From Polyodon spathula (taxonomy: Eukaryota > Chordata > Actinopteri > Acipenseriformes > Polyodontidae): a stretch of DNA of 64,000 bases. The translations under genes and the position numbers were made by a program. The notes below the pieces were generated by a model. The model was not told the DNA's origin and searched no databases. It worked only from the letters and a program-made list of their open reading frames with translations. Position 1 is the first letter of the stretch. Every line of letters starts with the position of its first letter. Below are positions 34,289-46,799 of the stretch, one piece after another. Location of the stretch: the NCBI RefSeq assembly GCF_017654505.1, contig NC_054538.1:54361786-54425785 (forward strand), written 5' to 3'.

Positions 34289-34930
34289 CAAACAGTTAAC
34301 AGCGTACATACAAACAGTTAACAGCGGAACAGCGAGGATGGAGAGTCCGTGTTTACCCAGTGTAGGTAGGTTGTCGAGGATTTGTGGCACACTCTACAAC
34401 TCGGTTTCTCAGAGACATTGAATTCAGTGGCCAAGAGTTGCGTTGCACTATGAAGAACTTATCTGAAGCAGCAGAGAGGATCAGCAACTGACTGTGGTTG
34501 AGATGGAAAGATTCTGGCTGGGGTTCTCAAGCACAATAGAAAGCAAAGTTGATGTACGAGTAAGTAAGCTGGATTGAGTGGGGGACGGAGGGGGGTGATG
34601 CTGGGACACCAGAATCACTGTAGAGCCCTCTTGATGTGTCGTGGGCTAGTCGACGAAACACAGAGTACAGAAGGTGCCCACTTGAAGACTCCAGAGATGT
34701 ACCCTACTTAGCTCAATCCAGACGGTTGTCATGCTGATGCGCTGGGGAGACCGCACTATGGTTGATCCCCGGAGCCAGCATTGCAGCCGATGTGTGTTGA
34801 TGTGCTGGGGAGGCAAAATAAGCTGATTCCTGGAGCCAGCATTACACTTCAGCCATCAACACCAGACAGAAGGATATCTACATCTTCAAATGGAAAGAAA
34901 GGCAAATGGATGGAGATGCAGATGGATCAC
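34289..34930 (+). repeat. Unclassified retroelement-like repeat with internal duplication
   Basis: A segment around 34725-34850 contains two diverged tandem units, each with GCTGGGGAG, TGATCCC or TGATTCC, and GGAGCCAGCATT. The wider region (GGGCTAGTCGACGAAACA at 34646) looks like dispersed repeat sequence rather than unique DNA, but I cannot classify it. Confidence 0.4.
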
Positions 34931-36154
34931 ATTAGTTTACTGTAAAGCTACATCTTAGTTGGTACTTATCTTGGCGAGAGCTAAGAAGCTGGGAAGACAC
35001 ACAGACAACATTGCTTCTCCTAACTTGGGGTTTTGTGTTTGATATCACCACTTTAATCGGCTACTGCGTTTTTCTAACTTGTTTTTTACATTTTTGTTAT
35101 AGATATCACTTTTTTTTTTTACTTCATCAAATAGTGAAGAAAGTAAGGGAAAGCTATTCGAGAATGTATATGGTAAATAGACAAACAATCAAGACAAGAG
35201 AGTAATAAGTAGATTAATATAAGAGAAATGAGAAAAGATTTGAAAGTAAAATAATGGTAGAAGGGACTTTTGGACAGTATTGAAACTGTAAACATTGTAT
35301 TCTTTTAGTTGCAAATGTACATCCATGAGTGTTGAAAACAGTATGTCCGTTTTGGTAGGTATTAATATATTTATATTTACATAGGTACAAAACTACAATG
35401 TTATGAATTGTTTAAAAGGTATATATGCATGTCAGTGCTAAAGGGTAGTATACTAACACATTTTAATGCTGAAAAAAAAAAAAAACATTATTCTCCTTGT
35501 TTTAGAGGTGTTATGAACTCAGGCCAATGTAAGGCATTTGTAAAGCATTTGATCTCTTCATAAAAGGCCATATCCATGTCCTTTTGCCTTTCTTGGCCAT
35601 GGTTTGACTTCAATGAGTGCATCATTTGCATGGACCCATTTTCCAGTAGCACCCAGAGCAAGAAGAGACACACACACACACACACAAAGAACACGCTGTC
35701 CAGTGGCCACGCCCCCTGCTCACACCACAGTTCTGACTGAGGTCTCAGCTGTCAGTCTCATGCGCAGGAACACCCAGAGTGTGAGCGGAGCGGAGCGAAC
35801 CAATTGTATATGGAGCGGGGGAGAGGAGCGGTGTAGTTGCTGGAGCAGACATTTCCGGCCCACTCCTTTACAACACTGAGAAGAACTGAGCACAGTTTTA
35901 TTTTTCTTAAATATTTGTTTGGCCATGGAATTTGGACAAGAGTTATAAAAAAAGGTGATAAATACATATTTTCCATCATGTCTGTGCATGGTAACCATAC
36001 ATTTTCCTGTTTCAAACCAAAATTAGGCACTTTATGTTTTGCAGACTTGAGAATTGCATTTAAAAAATATATTTATTAAAATTAATTATATTCAATAACT
36101 AGTGTATGTACACTGTTATTATAATGATACTGATAATTAATAATAATGGATATA

Positions 36155-36232
<78 letters not shown>

Positions 36233-37321
36233 TGTGGTGTGTGTGATTGAGGTATCTACTATAGATCTACTAATGAGAGCAAAACAGATACAACAGAAAA
36301 ACAAAGGAACCACAGATATTTTCAAGAAAGCTGGGAGACTTTGTATAAATGGATTTTATATTTTTAAACGCTGCAATAACAATTCTGCTTTTGAGGCATC
36401 CACACTATAATTTGACAGAACAGGTGATTTATTTACACTGTGCAGAACCTCATTTTCCCTCACTGGTGCTTGAGCCCCGCAGCACTCACTGAATCATCGC
36501 CTGTGCACCTATTATCAGTGATTAAAGTCCAGTTTTCAAACAAACTGATTATCACTCAGCAGTACTGTAATAGTATAAGAAAAGTGTGCTTTTAAAAATT
36601 TAATTTTAGCTTCCAATCACTTCAAATATGCTGACAATAATGTAAAAAACACCAAGCTATGGACAATGAGTCCCAAGCTTCAAACTTGTTACTGTTTATA
36701 GATAAGAACTCAACTTTATTATGAATATTATGTTATTATGTTTTAAGCAACACAATACGATAGTGTTCATTATGGTAATTGTTTATTATCTTTAAAATGT
36801 TTAGTAAAACGTGACCTATTGTTTGACCTCGTTAGTACAACCAGCCCCCTTTGCTAATGACATCTTCAGTCGTAACCAAGTATAAATCTCCACATTTTTG
36901 CAAAATGACTTTACACTTACTGCTAAAGATGCAATGCGTTTCAGTAAACTAAAACAATAAACTTTGCATCCCGCACAGAGGGAGAACACAATTGTAAAAC
37001 ACCATTAAGTGGGATTGGCATTGCAGGGGATATTGGGGAAAAAAAAGTCTCCCAGATTTGTATCCCATTTAAGCAGCAATCCAGATTACTGTAATTTGTA
37101 AACTTGGGTGTACAACTCCTTTATCTTCTCCAGTGCGGTGTCCAGTAAATGCTTTTTAAAGTCAAATAAGAGACATTACATTTAATAATACACGCTGTCA
37201 CATTCTAGGCAGCACACTAGGTGAAATGAGTTACTCTTCTAACACAATGAAAATAAAGTTATAGACAGATAAAACAAATTATGTAGCGCATATGCACAGT
37301 CATTTTATATGTAGAACATTA
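34931..37321. other. No recognised gene; one composite microsatellite
   Basis: Includes (TA)n(TG)n at about 36150-36240 and a (CA)n run at about 35671-35688. A minus frame at 35488-35650 (SNHGQERQKDMDMAFYEEIK) is protein-like but unassigned. GAGCGGAGCGGAGCG at about 35782 echoes the motif at 19565. Confidence 0.4.
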
Positions 37322-37640
37322 GGTTATTACCATAACCCTGGTTCCCTGAAAAAGAATGACAACCATTACCGAATGGGAAGAGCCCTCTCTGAACGTCAAT
37401 CACTGAGCATATATAAAAAAGATGCCCTATTAGGGTTCTGCTGTGAGGAGGAAGTCCCTCCCACCTCTTGCTGAAGAGGGACGTCCTCGTAGTAACATAT
37501 TGCCATCTTTCAAAATCAGAGGTCAGCTGGGGACATGACCTCGAAGGGTAATAGTTGACATTCTTTTTCAGGGAACCAGGGTTATGGTAATAACCCCACG
37601 TTCCCTTTCAATGGAATGACAACCATTACCGAATGGGAAG
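37322..37640. repeat. DIRS terminal repeat and internal complementary region (copy 2)
   Basis: CCATAACCCTGGTTCCCTGA (about 37330) is found inverted at about 37570-37589. The next segment GACAACCATTACCGAATGGG occurs in direct orientation at 37358 and 37618. DIRS elements need such inverted and complementary ends because they replicate through a circular intermediate joined at the ends. The 9322-9600 copy has the same order. Confidence 0.75.
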
Positions 37641-39660
37641 CGGTACCAAAGCTGTCGTGGCTCCAGATTACTGACAGTACAGCCTTACACACGATAGCCT
37701 CAGAGCCCACATGACACCTAAGGGCATGTCACCTGCAACACCCTAGAGCCCAGAGTGGGTCTCGCTCAGTTTGCAACATCAAGGCAGTAAAAACGTGCAA
37801 ATGTCTGACTACCTGTCCATGCAGCATTGCAGATCTCATCTAAAGAGGCGCCATGAAGGAGAGCCCACAAAGTTGCCTAGTCCCTGGTAGAATGGGCCTT
37901 AATGTCACCCGACAAGGGGGAGTCCGTCTGTTCATATGCCAAGCGTATAGCATCTGCCACTCAGTGCGCTAGATGTTGCTTCGATAGGTCCTGACCTCTA
38001 GAGTGGGAACCATAGCAGACAAACAGCTGGTTCGATTGACTCCAGGATGCTGTCCTATCCAGGTAACAGTGCAGAGCCCGAACCATGTGCTGTCTAAGGT
38101 CCTCCTCTGACTTGTGCTGGAGAGGTGTGAAAGTATGCAAAACCACTGGTTGGTTAATATAGAATGAAGATACCGCCTTTGGCAAAAAGGCTGGATTTGT
38201 TCTTAATGTTACCCGCACATCATTTCCAGTGAAAGCCATACATGTGTCATCGATGGACAGCGCATGAAGCTCACTTACTCGTCTGGCAGACGTAATGGCT
38301 ATTAAAAACGCTACCTTCAAGGAAACAGGGCGCAGTTCTGCTGACGCCATGGGCTCATGGGAGACCCCTAAGGACCTACAGTACCAGTTCTAGATCCCAC
38401 TTGGGGACCATACTTTTCATGGGAGGACGAAGCCGCCGAGCCCCTTTAAGAAATTGCACTGCCAGGAAGTGTGGCCCAGGGGACACCGAGTCAATTTTGT
38501 CGTGGCACACTGATATTGCTGCCAGGTATGCCTTCAAAGTGGACGCTGTTTTTCCTGCATCAAACAGATGTTGTAAGAAGGTTAGTATTGTCTCAGTAGG
38601 GCAGGTCACTGGATCACAACCTTCGGCAAACTTTCCATTTATATGAATACTGGCCTCTAGTGCTCGGGGCCCTAGCCAACTGTAGTGTCTCTACCACTGC
38701 ATCTGGCAAACCTCGTCTGAATAGACGGCTCCGTTCAACGGCCAGATCCAGAGTTGGAGCTGGGCTGGGTTCAGGTACCATAATAGCCCCTCCACTTGGC
38801 TCAGGAGATCCTTGCGTAGCAGGAGCTGCCACGGTTGACCTGACAACATGTCGGAGAGGAGAGCAAACCAGGGGTGCCTCAGCCATCTGGGTGCAATCAG
38901 CAGAACCTGTGTTCTCTCCATCCTGATCCTCTCTAGTGTCAGGGGTAATAATGGTAGCGGAGGAATCGCATACAAGACCCCCTGTGGCCAGTTGTGGGCT
39001 AGCGCGTCTACTCCCAGGGGCCCCCCGTCTCTCTCCATGGAGAAACATAGGAGACAATGAGTGGACTCGGCTGTGGCAAAGAGGTTGACTCGTGCCAGCC
39101 GAAACCTCCCCCAAATCTGTTCCACCACTTGAGGATGTAGTCTCCACTCTGAGCTGTCTGGAGCTCTTCTGGACAGGAAGCCTGCTGCCTTGTTGTACCG
39201 CCCTAATGGTACACCAGTTTCTGTGCATCCAGGACAGGAGTCTGTGCGCTGCGTGGTGAAGGCCTGGCGAGCGCAGGCCGCCTTGATGGTTTATGTAGGC
39301 TACCACTGTAGTATTGTTCGTCTGGACCAGCACATATTTGTGCGTTAACTGCTGGCAAAAATGAAATAACGCCAGGGTTACTACTTGCAGCTCTTGGGCA
39401 TTTATGTGCCCTTGCTGCAAATGTCCCTTCCAGTAACCTCTTATTCCTCTCTCATTCCAGACCGCTCCCCAGCCCAGGCTGGAGGCTTCTGTAGTGACCT
39501 CCCTTCTGTGAGGGAATCCAAGCATGCTCACAGAGTTCAGTTTTATCCCCAGGAACACTGTGGACTGAGACGGTAAAAAGTTGCTCTTCTGTTGATGTAT
39601 AGAGAACCTTAGCTTTGTCACATGATCTATGACCTATTTTGTGCGCGCCTCGGCGCATGC
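37641..39660 (-). pseudogene. DIRS-type element: RNase H and tyrosine recombinase (copy 2)
   Basis: Minus-strand order: RT/RNase H part (SIHQQKSNFLPSQ, EASSLGWGAVWNE, GHINAQELQVV, VLVQTNNTTVVAYINHQGG) from 39621, a linker, the recombinase N-terminal domain (APSTRGQYSYKWKVC, then TASTLKAYLAAISVCHDKI at about 38560-38500), and the catalytic domain. Its first arginine lies in ITSARRVSELHALS (38300), the H-x2-R in AHSTR (about 37900), and the nucleophile tyrosine in FARFYCL (about 37800). A TAG follows HSTRD and frames shift more than once, so it is inactive. The 5' part with most of the RT is missing beyond 39660. Recombinase and DIRS-like ends together make the assignment firm. Confidence 0.85.
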
Positions 39661-40420
39661 TTTTGGAATACTTCCCCCGTCAGCAGTAGATAGCATCTCA
39701 AAAAAATTTGCTCAGTTTTTGCCCCAACAATTTGATAGTCTACCAAATTGATACGATGATGACGTTGGCTCATAAAGAGCACACATTGAAAATGCAGATC
39801 TACACATTGAAAGAGGAGGAATGGGAAAGATATAAGAATAATACATACACTTAACTATTATATTTTACATGGCATCTGTTTTTTTTCCAAACTTACTGTT
39901 GAACATAATTGTTCAGTTTATAACAAATATAATAAATACCTCCTCAATAAATAGCTACTGCAATAATTAAAATCCACTGCTATCTGCTCGTGGTGAAATA
40001 GTAATTAGTTAGGCTATTTTATCCATGTTTAATGACTGAAAAAATGTGTTAGCAGCCACTGTATCATCTCCTGACTGCCTTGATGCCTTTCGCAGACAGG
40101 AGGCAGGGGGACGGGGTCATCAGGACGTGCGTTTTTTTCAAAATCCCGAAACACGCTAGTCTAGTGAAATTGTGCAAAACTGCACATGCAACTGTGCTCA
40201 CAAGTGACCTTTCCAATTTAACATGAAGTCCAAATGCTAAACATGGAAATCTTTTTTTAAAAAGTCTTTCAGGACCATTGCCACTTAACAATAAACCTCC
40301 AATCTGATTATTATCAGACTAAACAAACAAAAACAAAACTGTTATCAAATATTCGAGAATTGTGTGTGGATCCAGGCCATCGAGCAACTACTTTGGTAAT
40401 AATTAGCTCTGTATTACAAA
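39661..40420. other. No recognised feature
   Basis: AT-rich sequence between the DIRS fragment and the Harbinger transposase fragment. It may include non-coding parts of the latter, but I found no terminal repeat. Confidence 0.4.
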
Positions 40421-40963
40421 TCATTTGCACATTGACCAAAAACATTTACAATTCCGAAAGATTTCAGCACTATCACCCCTTGGTGAAATTATTGGCACAT
40501 GAGTGCAGTCTATAGCACCTACTACAGCTGGAAAACCTGCTCTAGCAAAAAACAATTGCTGTATACGATGGCTGGTAATGCTTTCTCTCGTTAGAAATTT
40601 CATATATTGCTCATGTAAATTTGCTATAGCTTCAGTGATCCTGTGAATTAGTCTACACACAGTCGACGAATCGACATGAAACAGGTCCCCGATTACTTTC
40701 TGTGATGACCTGGTAGCATAAAATCTCAGAGTAAGTAACACTTGAACGAATGGAGGAAGAGACTCTCTTTTGTCTCTGTATCTAACTATTTGAGGTTTTA
40801 GTATATTAATCAATTCAGTCATGCTTTATTTTCTTATTCTGAATCGCTGTATAAAACTTTTGTCACTAAATTCAATAAAAGGATTGCTGCGATCACGAAC
40901 AACATAATATCTAACCATTCTTGCATCCTGAATTTGCCTAACACATCCAAAATAACCTGCCAT
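40421..40963 (-). pseudogene. PIF/Harbinger transposase fragment (HARBI1-like)
   Basis: An ATG at 40963 opens MAGYFGCVRQIQD, followed by SNPFIEFSDKSFIQRFRIRK, an in-frame TAA just before SMTELINILKPQIVRYRDK, then VIGDLFHVDSSTVCRLIHRI (helix-turn-helix-like) and AVVGAIDCTHVPI, which carries the first catalytic aspartate of the Harbinger DDE nuclease. It stops after EIFRNCKCFWS, so the other two acidic residues are lost. A full protein would be about 350 residues; about 180 codons remain. The protein otherwise would cut and join transposon ends with 3-bp target duplications. Confidence 0.8.
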
Positions 40964-41009
40964 CTTTGCAGGAATTCAGACTCAATCCACCTAACACCAG
41001 GATTGGAAT

Positions 41010-41905
41010 GTAATCTAGGATTGTTTAGTTGTTAGTAGCTTATTGATCCCAGAATCTCATCAAGCAGCTTCTTGAAGGATACCAGGGTGTCAGCTTCAAC
41101 AACATTACTAGGGAGTTGGTTCCAGACCCTCACAATTCTCTGTGTAAAAAAGCGTCTCCTATTTTCTGTTCTGAATGACCCTTTGTCTAATCTCCATTTG
41201 TGACCCCTGGTCGAAAAAGTCCCTTGGGTCGACACTGTCAATACCTTTTAGAATTTTGAATGCTTGAATTAAGTCGCCGCATAGTCTTCTTTGTTCAAGA
41301 CTGAATAGATTCAATTCTTTTAGCCTGTCTGCATATGACATGCCTTTTAAACTCGGAATAATTCTGGTCGCTCTTCTTTGCACTCTTTCTAGAGCAGCAA
41401 TATCCTTTTTGTAGCAAGGTGACCAGAACTGAACATAGTATTCAAGATGAGGTCTTACTAATGCATTGTACAGTTTTAATATTACTTCCCTTGATTTAAA
41501 TTCAACACTTTTCACAATGTATCCAAGCACCTTTTTTATAGCTTCCCCACATTGTCTAGATGAAGACATTTCTGAGTCAACAAAAACTCCTAGGTCTTTT
41601 TCATACAGTCCTTTTTTAATTTTATTATCTCCCATATGATATTTATAATGCACATTTTTATTTCCTGCATGCAGTACCTTACACTTGTCTCTATTAAATG
41701 TAATTTGCCATATGTCTGCTTAGTTCTGAATGCTGTCTAGATCATTTTGAATAACCTTTGCTGCTGTAACGTTGTTTGCCACTCCTCCTATTTTTGTGTT
41801 GTCTGTAAATTTAACAAGTTTGCTTACTATACCATAAGTCATTAATGTAGATTAGGAAGAGCAGAGGCGCTAATACTGACCCCTGTGGTACTCCACTAGG
41901 TACCT
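41010..41905 (-). pseudogene. CR1-type LINE fragment (copy 2)
   Basis: The minus strand encodes SGVPQGSVLAPLLFLIYIND (41890-41830), then YHMGDNKIKKGLYEKDLGVFVDSEM, LVRPHLEYYVQFWSP, RVQRRATRIIPSLKGMSYA and RRRFFTQRIVRVWNQLPSN, ending LDEILGSISY at about 41032. Most of the frame is open over 41159-41653, so this copy is better preserved than copy 1. The 5' part and the catalytic aspartates are not fully present. Confidence 0.85.
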
Positions 41906-42977
41906 CGCTCCAAGCAATGGCTTCTGTGTTGTCATTTTCTTGCGGGTCTGTTGTTTCAGCAACAGGAGGGCAACGATTATGGCTGACACAAAGTTGAACA
42001 TTTGCCCTGTGAAAGGACAATTCCCTACATAACGATCATTCTTCCCAATCTTTCCACTTAAACCATCAGAGCACGGTCCCTTTCTTGAGGTGAGTTTGCC
42101 CGGTTGGCGAAGTAAACACATCAGAGGGGTTGAAGTACTGAGTGCAAATGTGTGGTTCCTGCACCTACTTGTTGCGTAGCTCAAGGTCTCTTGGGAAGTC
42201 GTGGAATCCAAAATAAGGCTGCTTCTGTTTAGTGTTTGAACACTGTGGTATGCTTCAAGTATAAAGATACACTGTAACTCAAACTTCCAGTTTCAAGAAC
42301 CTGGAAACTTGAAAAGGGTCAAATTCTGATGCTTGCAAGCAGATGACCCTGTTTCCTAGGTGATCAGTCAAATAATATATAGCCCCCAGGTTCTCAAGGA
42401 CAGTTTTTTTTTTAAACTCCCAATGCACTGCAATTTGGAACATGTAATTTTTCAGCTCATAAGAAAAGACATTGAATGCATAGGGAGGTAGGTTAAAAAC
42501 TTGAATTAGCAATATAGAAAACCATGAAGCACTGTTTAGGCATATCTCTACAGTCTGGTGTCAAGTTACAAATCCTTTATTAAGAGTGACCAATAAACTA
42601 TATCTGCCTATTTACAATATGTTCTGGGGGAATATACGATATAATAAATAGCTTTTAATTCATTGAGACATGATTTCCAAAGCCACAGTCCTGCATTAAA
42701 TTACTGTATTCATGTGGAACAGGAACATCATAAAAGCTATTAGTGGAATATGCAGGGGCTTTTAACATGATCTGATAGGGGTTTTTATTTGACATTATTA
42801 AAAAATAATGCTTCTATTTTTACTAGGGAGGATATGCAAAAGTACAGTGTAAACAGGTCTGCTTGGATAAGCAGAGACCTGGATTTGTTCAGGGTGTCTT
42901 TTAATTAGGATAATTCAAGAGCCATGTGTTCAAACCTGTTTGTCTTTGTTCATTAAGCAAGCAAGGTTTGCTTTTCA
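41906..42977. other. No recognised gene
   Basis: A 113-codon minus frame at 41870-42211 overlaps the CR1-type fragment and continues beyond it, with no domain I know. The rest is AT-rich. Confidence 0.4.
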
Positions 42978-43264
42978 TAATAACATAAGAAAGTTTACAA
43001 ATGAGAGGAGGCCATTCGGCCCATCTTACTCGTTTGGTTGTTAGTAGCTTATTGAGCCCATAATCTCATCAAGCAGCTTCTTAAAGGATCCCAGGGTGTC
43101 AGCTACATCAACATTACTGGGGAGTTGGTTCCAGACCCTCACAATTCTCTGTGTAAAAAAGTGCCTCCTGCTTTCTATTCTGAATGCCCCTTTATCTAAT
43201 CTCCATATGTGACCCCTGGTCCTTGTTTCTTTTTTCAGGTTGAAAAAGTCCCTTGGGTCGACAT

Positions 43265-45451
43265 TGTAGGAACAATTCAATAACTGATATTTTAGAGTTT
43301 ATCTGGATTGATTAGTTTATAAATAATATTTAACTGACATGTTACAAAGATCAAGGATTTACTATGAACACACATGCACATGCTAGACACAAGGAATGTT
43401 TAATCAATAGTAGTATTTTATTAAGAACAGAAATATGAAACAGAAATGAGAAAGGTCAGAAAGTAAATCTCTTAGTCTCAAGCACAAAACACAAGTCAAA
43501 AGCTTTCACTGCATTCATGAGGCTAGCAGGGCAATTGAAATATGACACGCCTATCTCCTCTCACACCAAGCAGCAACTTCAACAGCCAAACAGGCTGTGA
43601 CGTAGCTAGTAACTTGCTCACACACATACATGCCCACATACACACACACAGCCTAAACTCAAAAATTGCAGACAATCTTAGAATATATCACATTACACTT
43701 ATTAATGGTATATAGATTAAATATATGACAAGTTTACTTTTAAAGAAATTCTTCATACACTAATATGAGGTAGATTACTTATAGTTACTTCTTCAAGTTT
43801 CACTAAAAGTAATTTCACATGCAAAGTGTGCAAACTAAATTAACCGTTCAATCCTCTGTGAATGTGTTACAATGAATTAATTTAGCTACAATGAAAGGAA
43901 AAAGCAACTGGAATTATACTCATCGGTTCCTTGAAGCTCAGACTTTTGGTTCACTGGTTTGGAAACTCAATCTGATGAAGTGTCCAGTACAAAAGGCTCT
44001 CCTCTCAGCAACAAAGACTTCAATCTCACATTGGATCAAACTCGGTGTAATAAAAAAAAGTGTGTTTTAGAAAGTTCTAGAAATGCGTTCGAGTTCATCT
44101 TTGCCCTTCCCCTATAATAACCCTGTATCTTATATAACTTGTTTTTGTCACGTTTATATAACTTGTTTTGGTTAGAATGTTCTAGGGAAAGGAATAGTTT
44201 ATTCAGAGGGCCGAGCCTCGAGGGAGTGATCTGGCCAATTACTCTCTCGCATGCAAAAGCCTAACTTGGTAAGTTATAAAGGACGGGGTTCTCCTCTGCT
44301 CTGATGAGAGTCAGCCGTGAGGATTAGCGCGCAGTCCTGCTCGGTAATTTCTTGGAGACAGCTGCTTTCTCTTACCAGGGTCGAAGGGCTCTCCCGATCC
44401 GCTTGGAAGGGTAAGAATTAGTTCAGTTGCGTCTCATGGATTGTATTGATCTGTGATTAATATAATCTTTGTATGTAACCTTGTTGGGTTATGTCCCGTT
44501 AGGGATATCGTTATTCGCAGTATAGCATCTGTGTATGTAACTGCGTGTGTGTGTGTGTGTGTGTGTGTGTGAAATAATAAAGGACCTTTTAAAATTACTC
44601 TGTGAAGTAATTGCCTTATTTACTTCCACATCAACTTCCTTTTAAATTTAAAGTAATTAAATTTCACACAACACTCGGCAACACAACTTTCAATTCTCGA
44701 TAGATCAACAAACCCAGCTGCAACAAAGTCTTCAGTCCTCGGTATAGGATCCACAACAGTGCCCGTCCGCTCTGTCCTCTTCGCTGAATCTTTTAGCTAC
44801 GTAGTAGGAGGGGACAGTTTCTTTTGGATTCTGTGGTTTTAGGTGAACAGCAGACCCAGATTTGTTGTCTGATAACAGTCTCTAAGTTTTACGGCAGTCC
44901 TCCAGTCGGGCCTCAGTCTTATTGCTTGTGATAGTGGCTCGCTTGAAGCTTGCAGCTTAACCTTCTTGGGTCCATTTTAGGCAGTCCCGGAGTTGCAGCT
45001 TCGCTTAGCAGAGTGACAGGACCTTGTTTAGCATTCGATGTGGAGCGCAAAATATTCAGCTTTGCTTGGATATTTATAGTCTTTTCACTCTGCTAAATAG
45101 CTACTTTCATGAGATCATTTGTGTATCTTGTCTCTTTAAACTCACAGTCCTTTGATGTGTTAATGTCCTTTTCCACTGGGGCATCACTAGTTTATGTCTT
45201 CCTTGCATAAAAATGATTGTTGTTGCAATTGTGAATTATCTGTACATAATTTAACTGTCCTTTCAGCCTAATCCAGTTCAGGTGTCACCTAGCCCCGGTC
45301 ACCTCGTTCAGTAGGTCTGCAACAGAGAGGCCCTCTTCTCAAGACACAGCAGTTTGCCCTGTTTCTCAAGACACACAGTTTCATTAATTAATCCAGTTAC
45401 ATTTCTAATACAAGTTCATGTATTAATATCATTCAGGGAATATGTCCCACA
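43265..45451 (-). mobile_element. Retrovirus-like solo LTR C, 2187 bp with nested insertion
   Basis: On the plus strand it begins TGTAGGAAC and ends GTCCCACA. ACAT flanks it at 43261-43264 and 45452-45455, a perfect 4-bp target duplication within the CR1-type copy. Read on its own (minus) strand it starts TGTGGGACATATTCC, has a TATA-like CTATAAATATCC at 45079-45068 and an AATAAA-type signal near 43420, and ends TTCCTACA. Without the nested LTR it is about 1.55 kb. No coding frame is seen in U3, unlike LTRs A and B. The short U3 and long R region also set it apart. Confidence 0.75.
44046..44673 (+). mobile_element. Solo LTR D nested in LTR C, 628 bp
   Basis: Begins TGTAATAA and ends TTTCACACAACA, flanked by CTCGG at 44041-44045 and 44674-44678, a perfect 5-bp target duplication. 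A TATA-like GTTATAAAGG at 44273 and AATAAAGG at 44575, after a (TG)n run, fit plus orientation. It interrupts LTR C, so it is younger. The family is not recognised. Confidence 0.7.
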
Positions 45452-46355
45452 ACATTGTCAATACCTTTTAGAATTTTGAATGTTTGAGTCAGATTGCTGC
45501 ATAGTCTTCTTTGTTCAAGACTGAATAGATTCAATTCTTTAAGCCTGTCTGCATATTAAATGCCTTTTAAATCCAGAATAATTCTGGTCGCTCTTCTTTG
45601 CACTCTTTCTTGACCAGCAATATCCTTTTTGTAGCGAGGTGACCAAAACTGAACACAATATTCTAGTTGAGATTTTACTAATGCATTGTAAAGTTTTAAC
45701 ATTACTTCCCTTGATTTCAAAACACTTTTCATTATATATCCAAGCATCTTGTTGCCCTTTTTATTAGCTTCCCCACATTGTCTAGATGAAGGCATTTCTG
45801 AGTCAACATAAACTCCTAGGTCTTTTTCATAGATTCCTTTTTCAATTTCAGTATCTCCCATATGATGCACATATTTATTGCCTGTGTGCAGTACCTTACA
45901 CTTTTCTCTATTAAATGTAATTTGCCATGTGTCTGCTCAGTTCTGAATGCTGTCTAGATCATTTTGAATAACCTTTGCTGCTGTAACGTTGTTTGCCACT
46001 CCTCCTATTTTTGTGTTGTCTGTAAATTTAACAAGTTTGCTTACTATACTATAAGTCATTAATGTAGATTAGGAAGAGCAGAGGAGCTAATACTGATCCC
46101 TGTGGTACTCCACTGGGTACCTCGTTCCATTCTGAGGTTTCTCCTCTATTCAGTACTTTCTGTTTTCTACATGTTAACCACTCCCTAATCCATGTACATG
46201 CGTTTCCTTGAATCCCAACTGCGTTCAGTTTGAGAATTAATCTTTAATGCGAGACTTTGTCAAAAGCTTTCTGGAAATCTAAATGAACTATGTCATATGC
46301 TTTGCAGTTATCCATTGTTGATGCTGCATCCTCAAAAGAATCAAGCAGGTTAGAA

Positions 46356-46655
46356 GAGATGGTAACAAAATAAAATGAAAGGCTTTACTCTTTAAAGCTG
46401 TAGTGCACTATATGTTCATGTTGAACCCCTACCCCTCCGTCCAAAAAAGAATGTGTGTGTTTACTACACATCTCTAAACACTTAAGAAGCCTTACTAAAT
46501 ATTTCAACAGCTAGCTAACTGCTTATCTAGCATTGGATCCCCAGGGGTTTCATCCATAAAAAAATGGAATATAGAAAGATCTTTCTTCTCCTCTGTGCCA
46601 TTTAGTAACAAGCTTGATGCTTGTTCAAACCAGCCACCCTGCTGGATCTAGTCAG
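46356..46655. other. No recognised feature
   Basis: Short AT-rich stretch between the CR1-type copy and the candidate exon. Its last bases would be the exon's 3' splice site. Confidence 0.4.
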
Positions 46656-46795
46656 AGTTTCAAATGACCATTTACTCCCCTTATCCCCAAAGTTTAAATG
46701 AGCAATACGAGATTGTGTTAGCTCAGGCAGCCTATGCAACCGAATTCTCTGCCATGCTTATGAGAGCTGCAAGAGTCAGACCTGTTAAGCAGCCG
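46656..46795 (+). CDS. Candidate internal coding exon of an unidentified host gene
   Basis: A splice-acceptor-like GGATCTAGTCAG ends at 46655 and a donor-like GTAAGG begins at 46796. Between them an open frame of 46 full codons reads FQMTIYSPYPQSLNEQY, then VLAQAAYATEFSAMLMRAAR and VKQP. It has ordinary protein composition with no repeat similarity. The in-frame TAG at 46649 lies just upstream of the acceptor, and the donor is in phase 0. I cannot name the gene. A retroelement gag fragment is a possible alternative. No second exon was found in the window. Confidence 0.35.
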
Positions 46796-46799
46796 GTAA

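Larger units (their letters stand above)
42978..46355 (-). pseudogene. CR1-type LINE (copy 3), split by an LTR
   Basis: The 3' end lies at 42978 (minus: ...CATAAGAAAGT inverse). 43264-43041 encodes RRHFFTQRIVRVWNQLPSN and the tail. After the LTR at 43265-45451 the frame resumes upstream with KGIYEKDLGVYVDSEM, LEYCVQFWSPRYKKDIAG and RVQRRATRIIL (45870-45556). Further upstream are GVPQGS-like, YLDFQKAF-like and S-F-E-D-A-A text up to about 46355. Copies 1 and 2 show the uninterrupted sequence and prove the insertion point. Stops and frameshifts are present. Confidence 0.85.
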
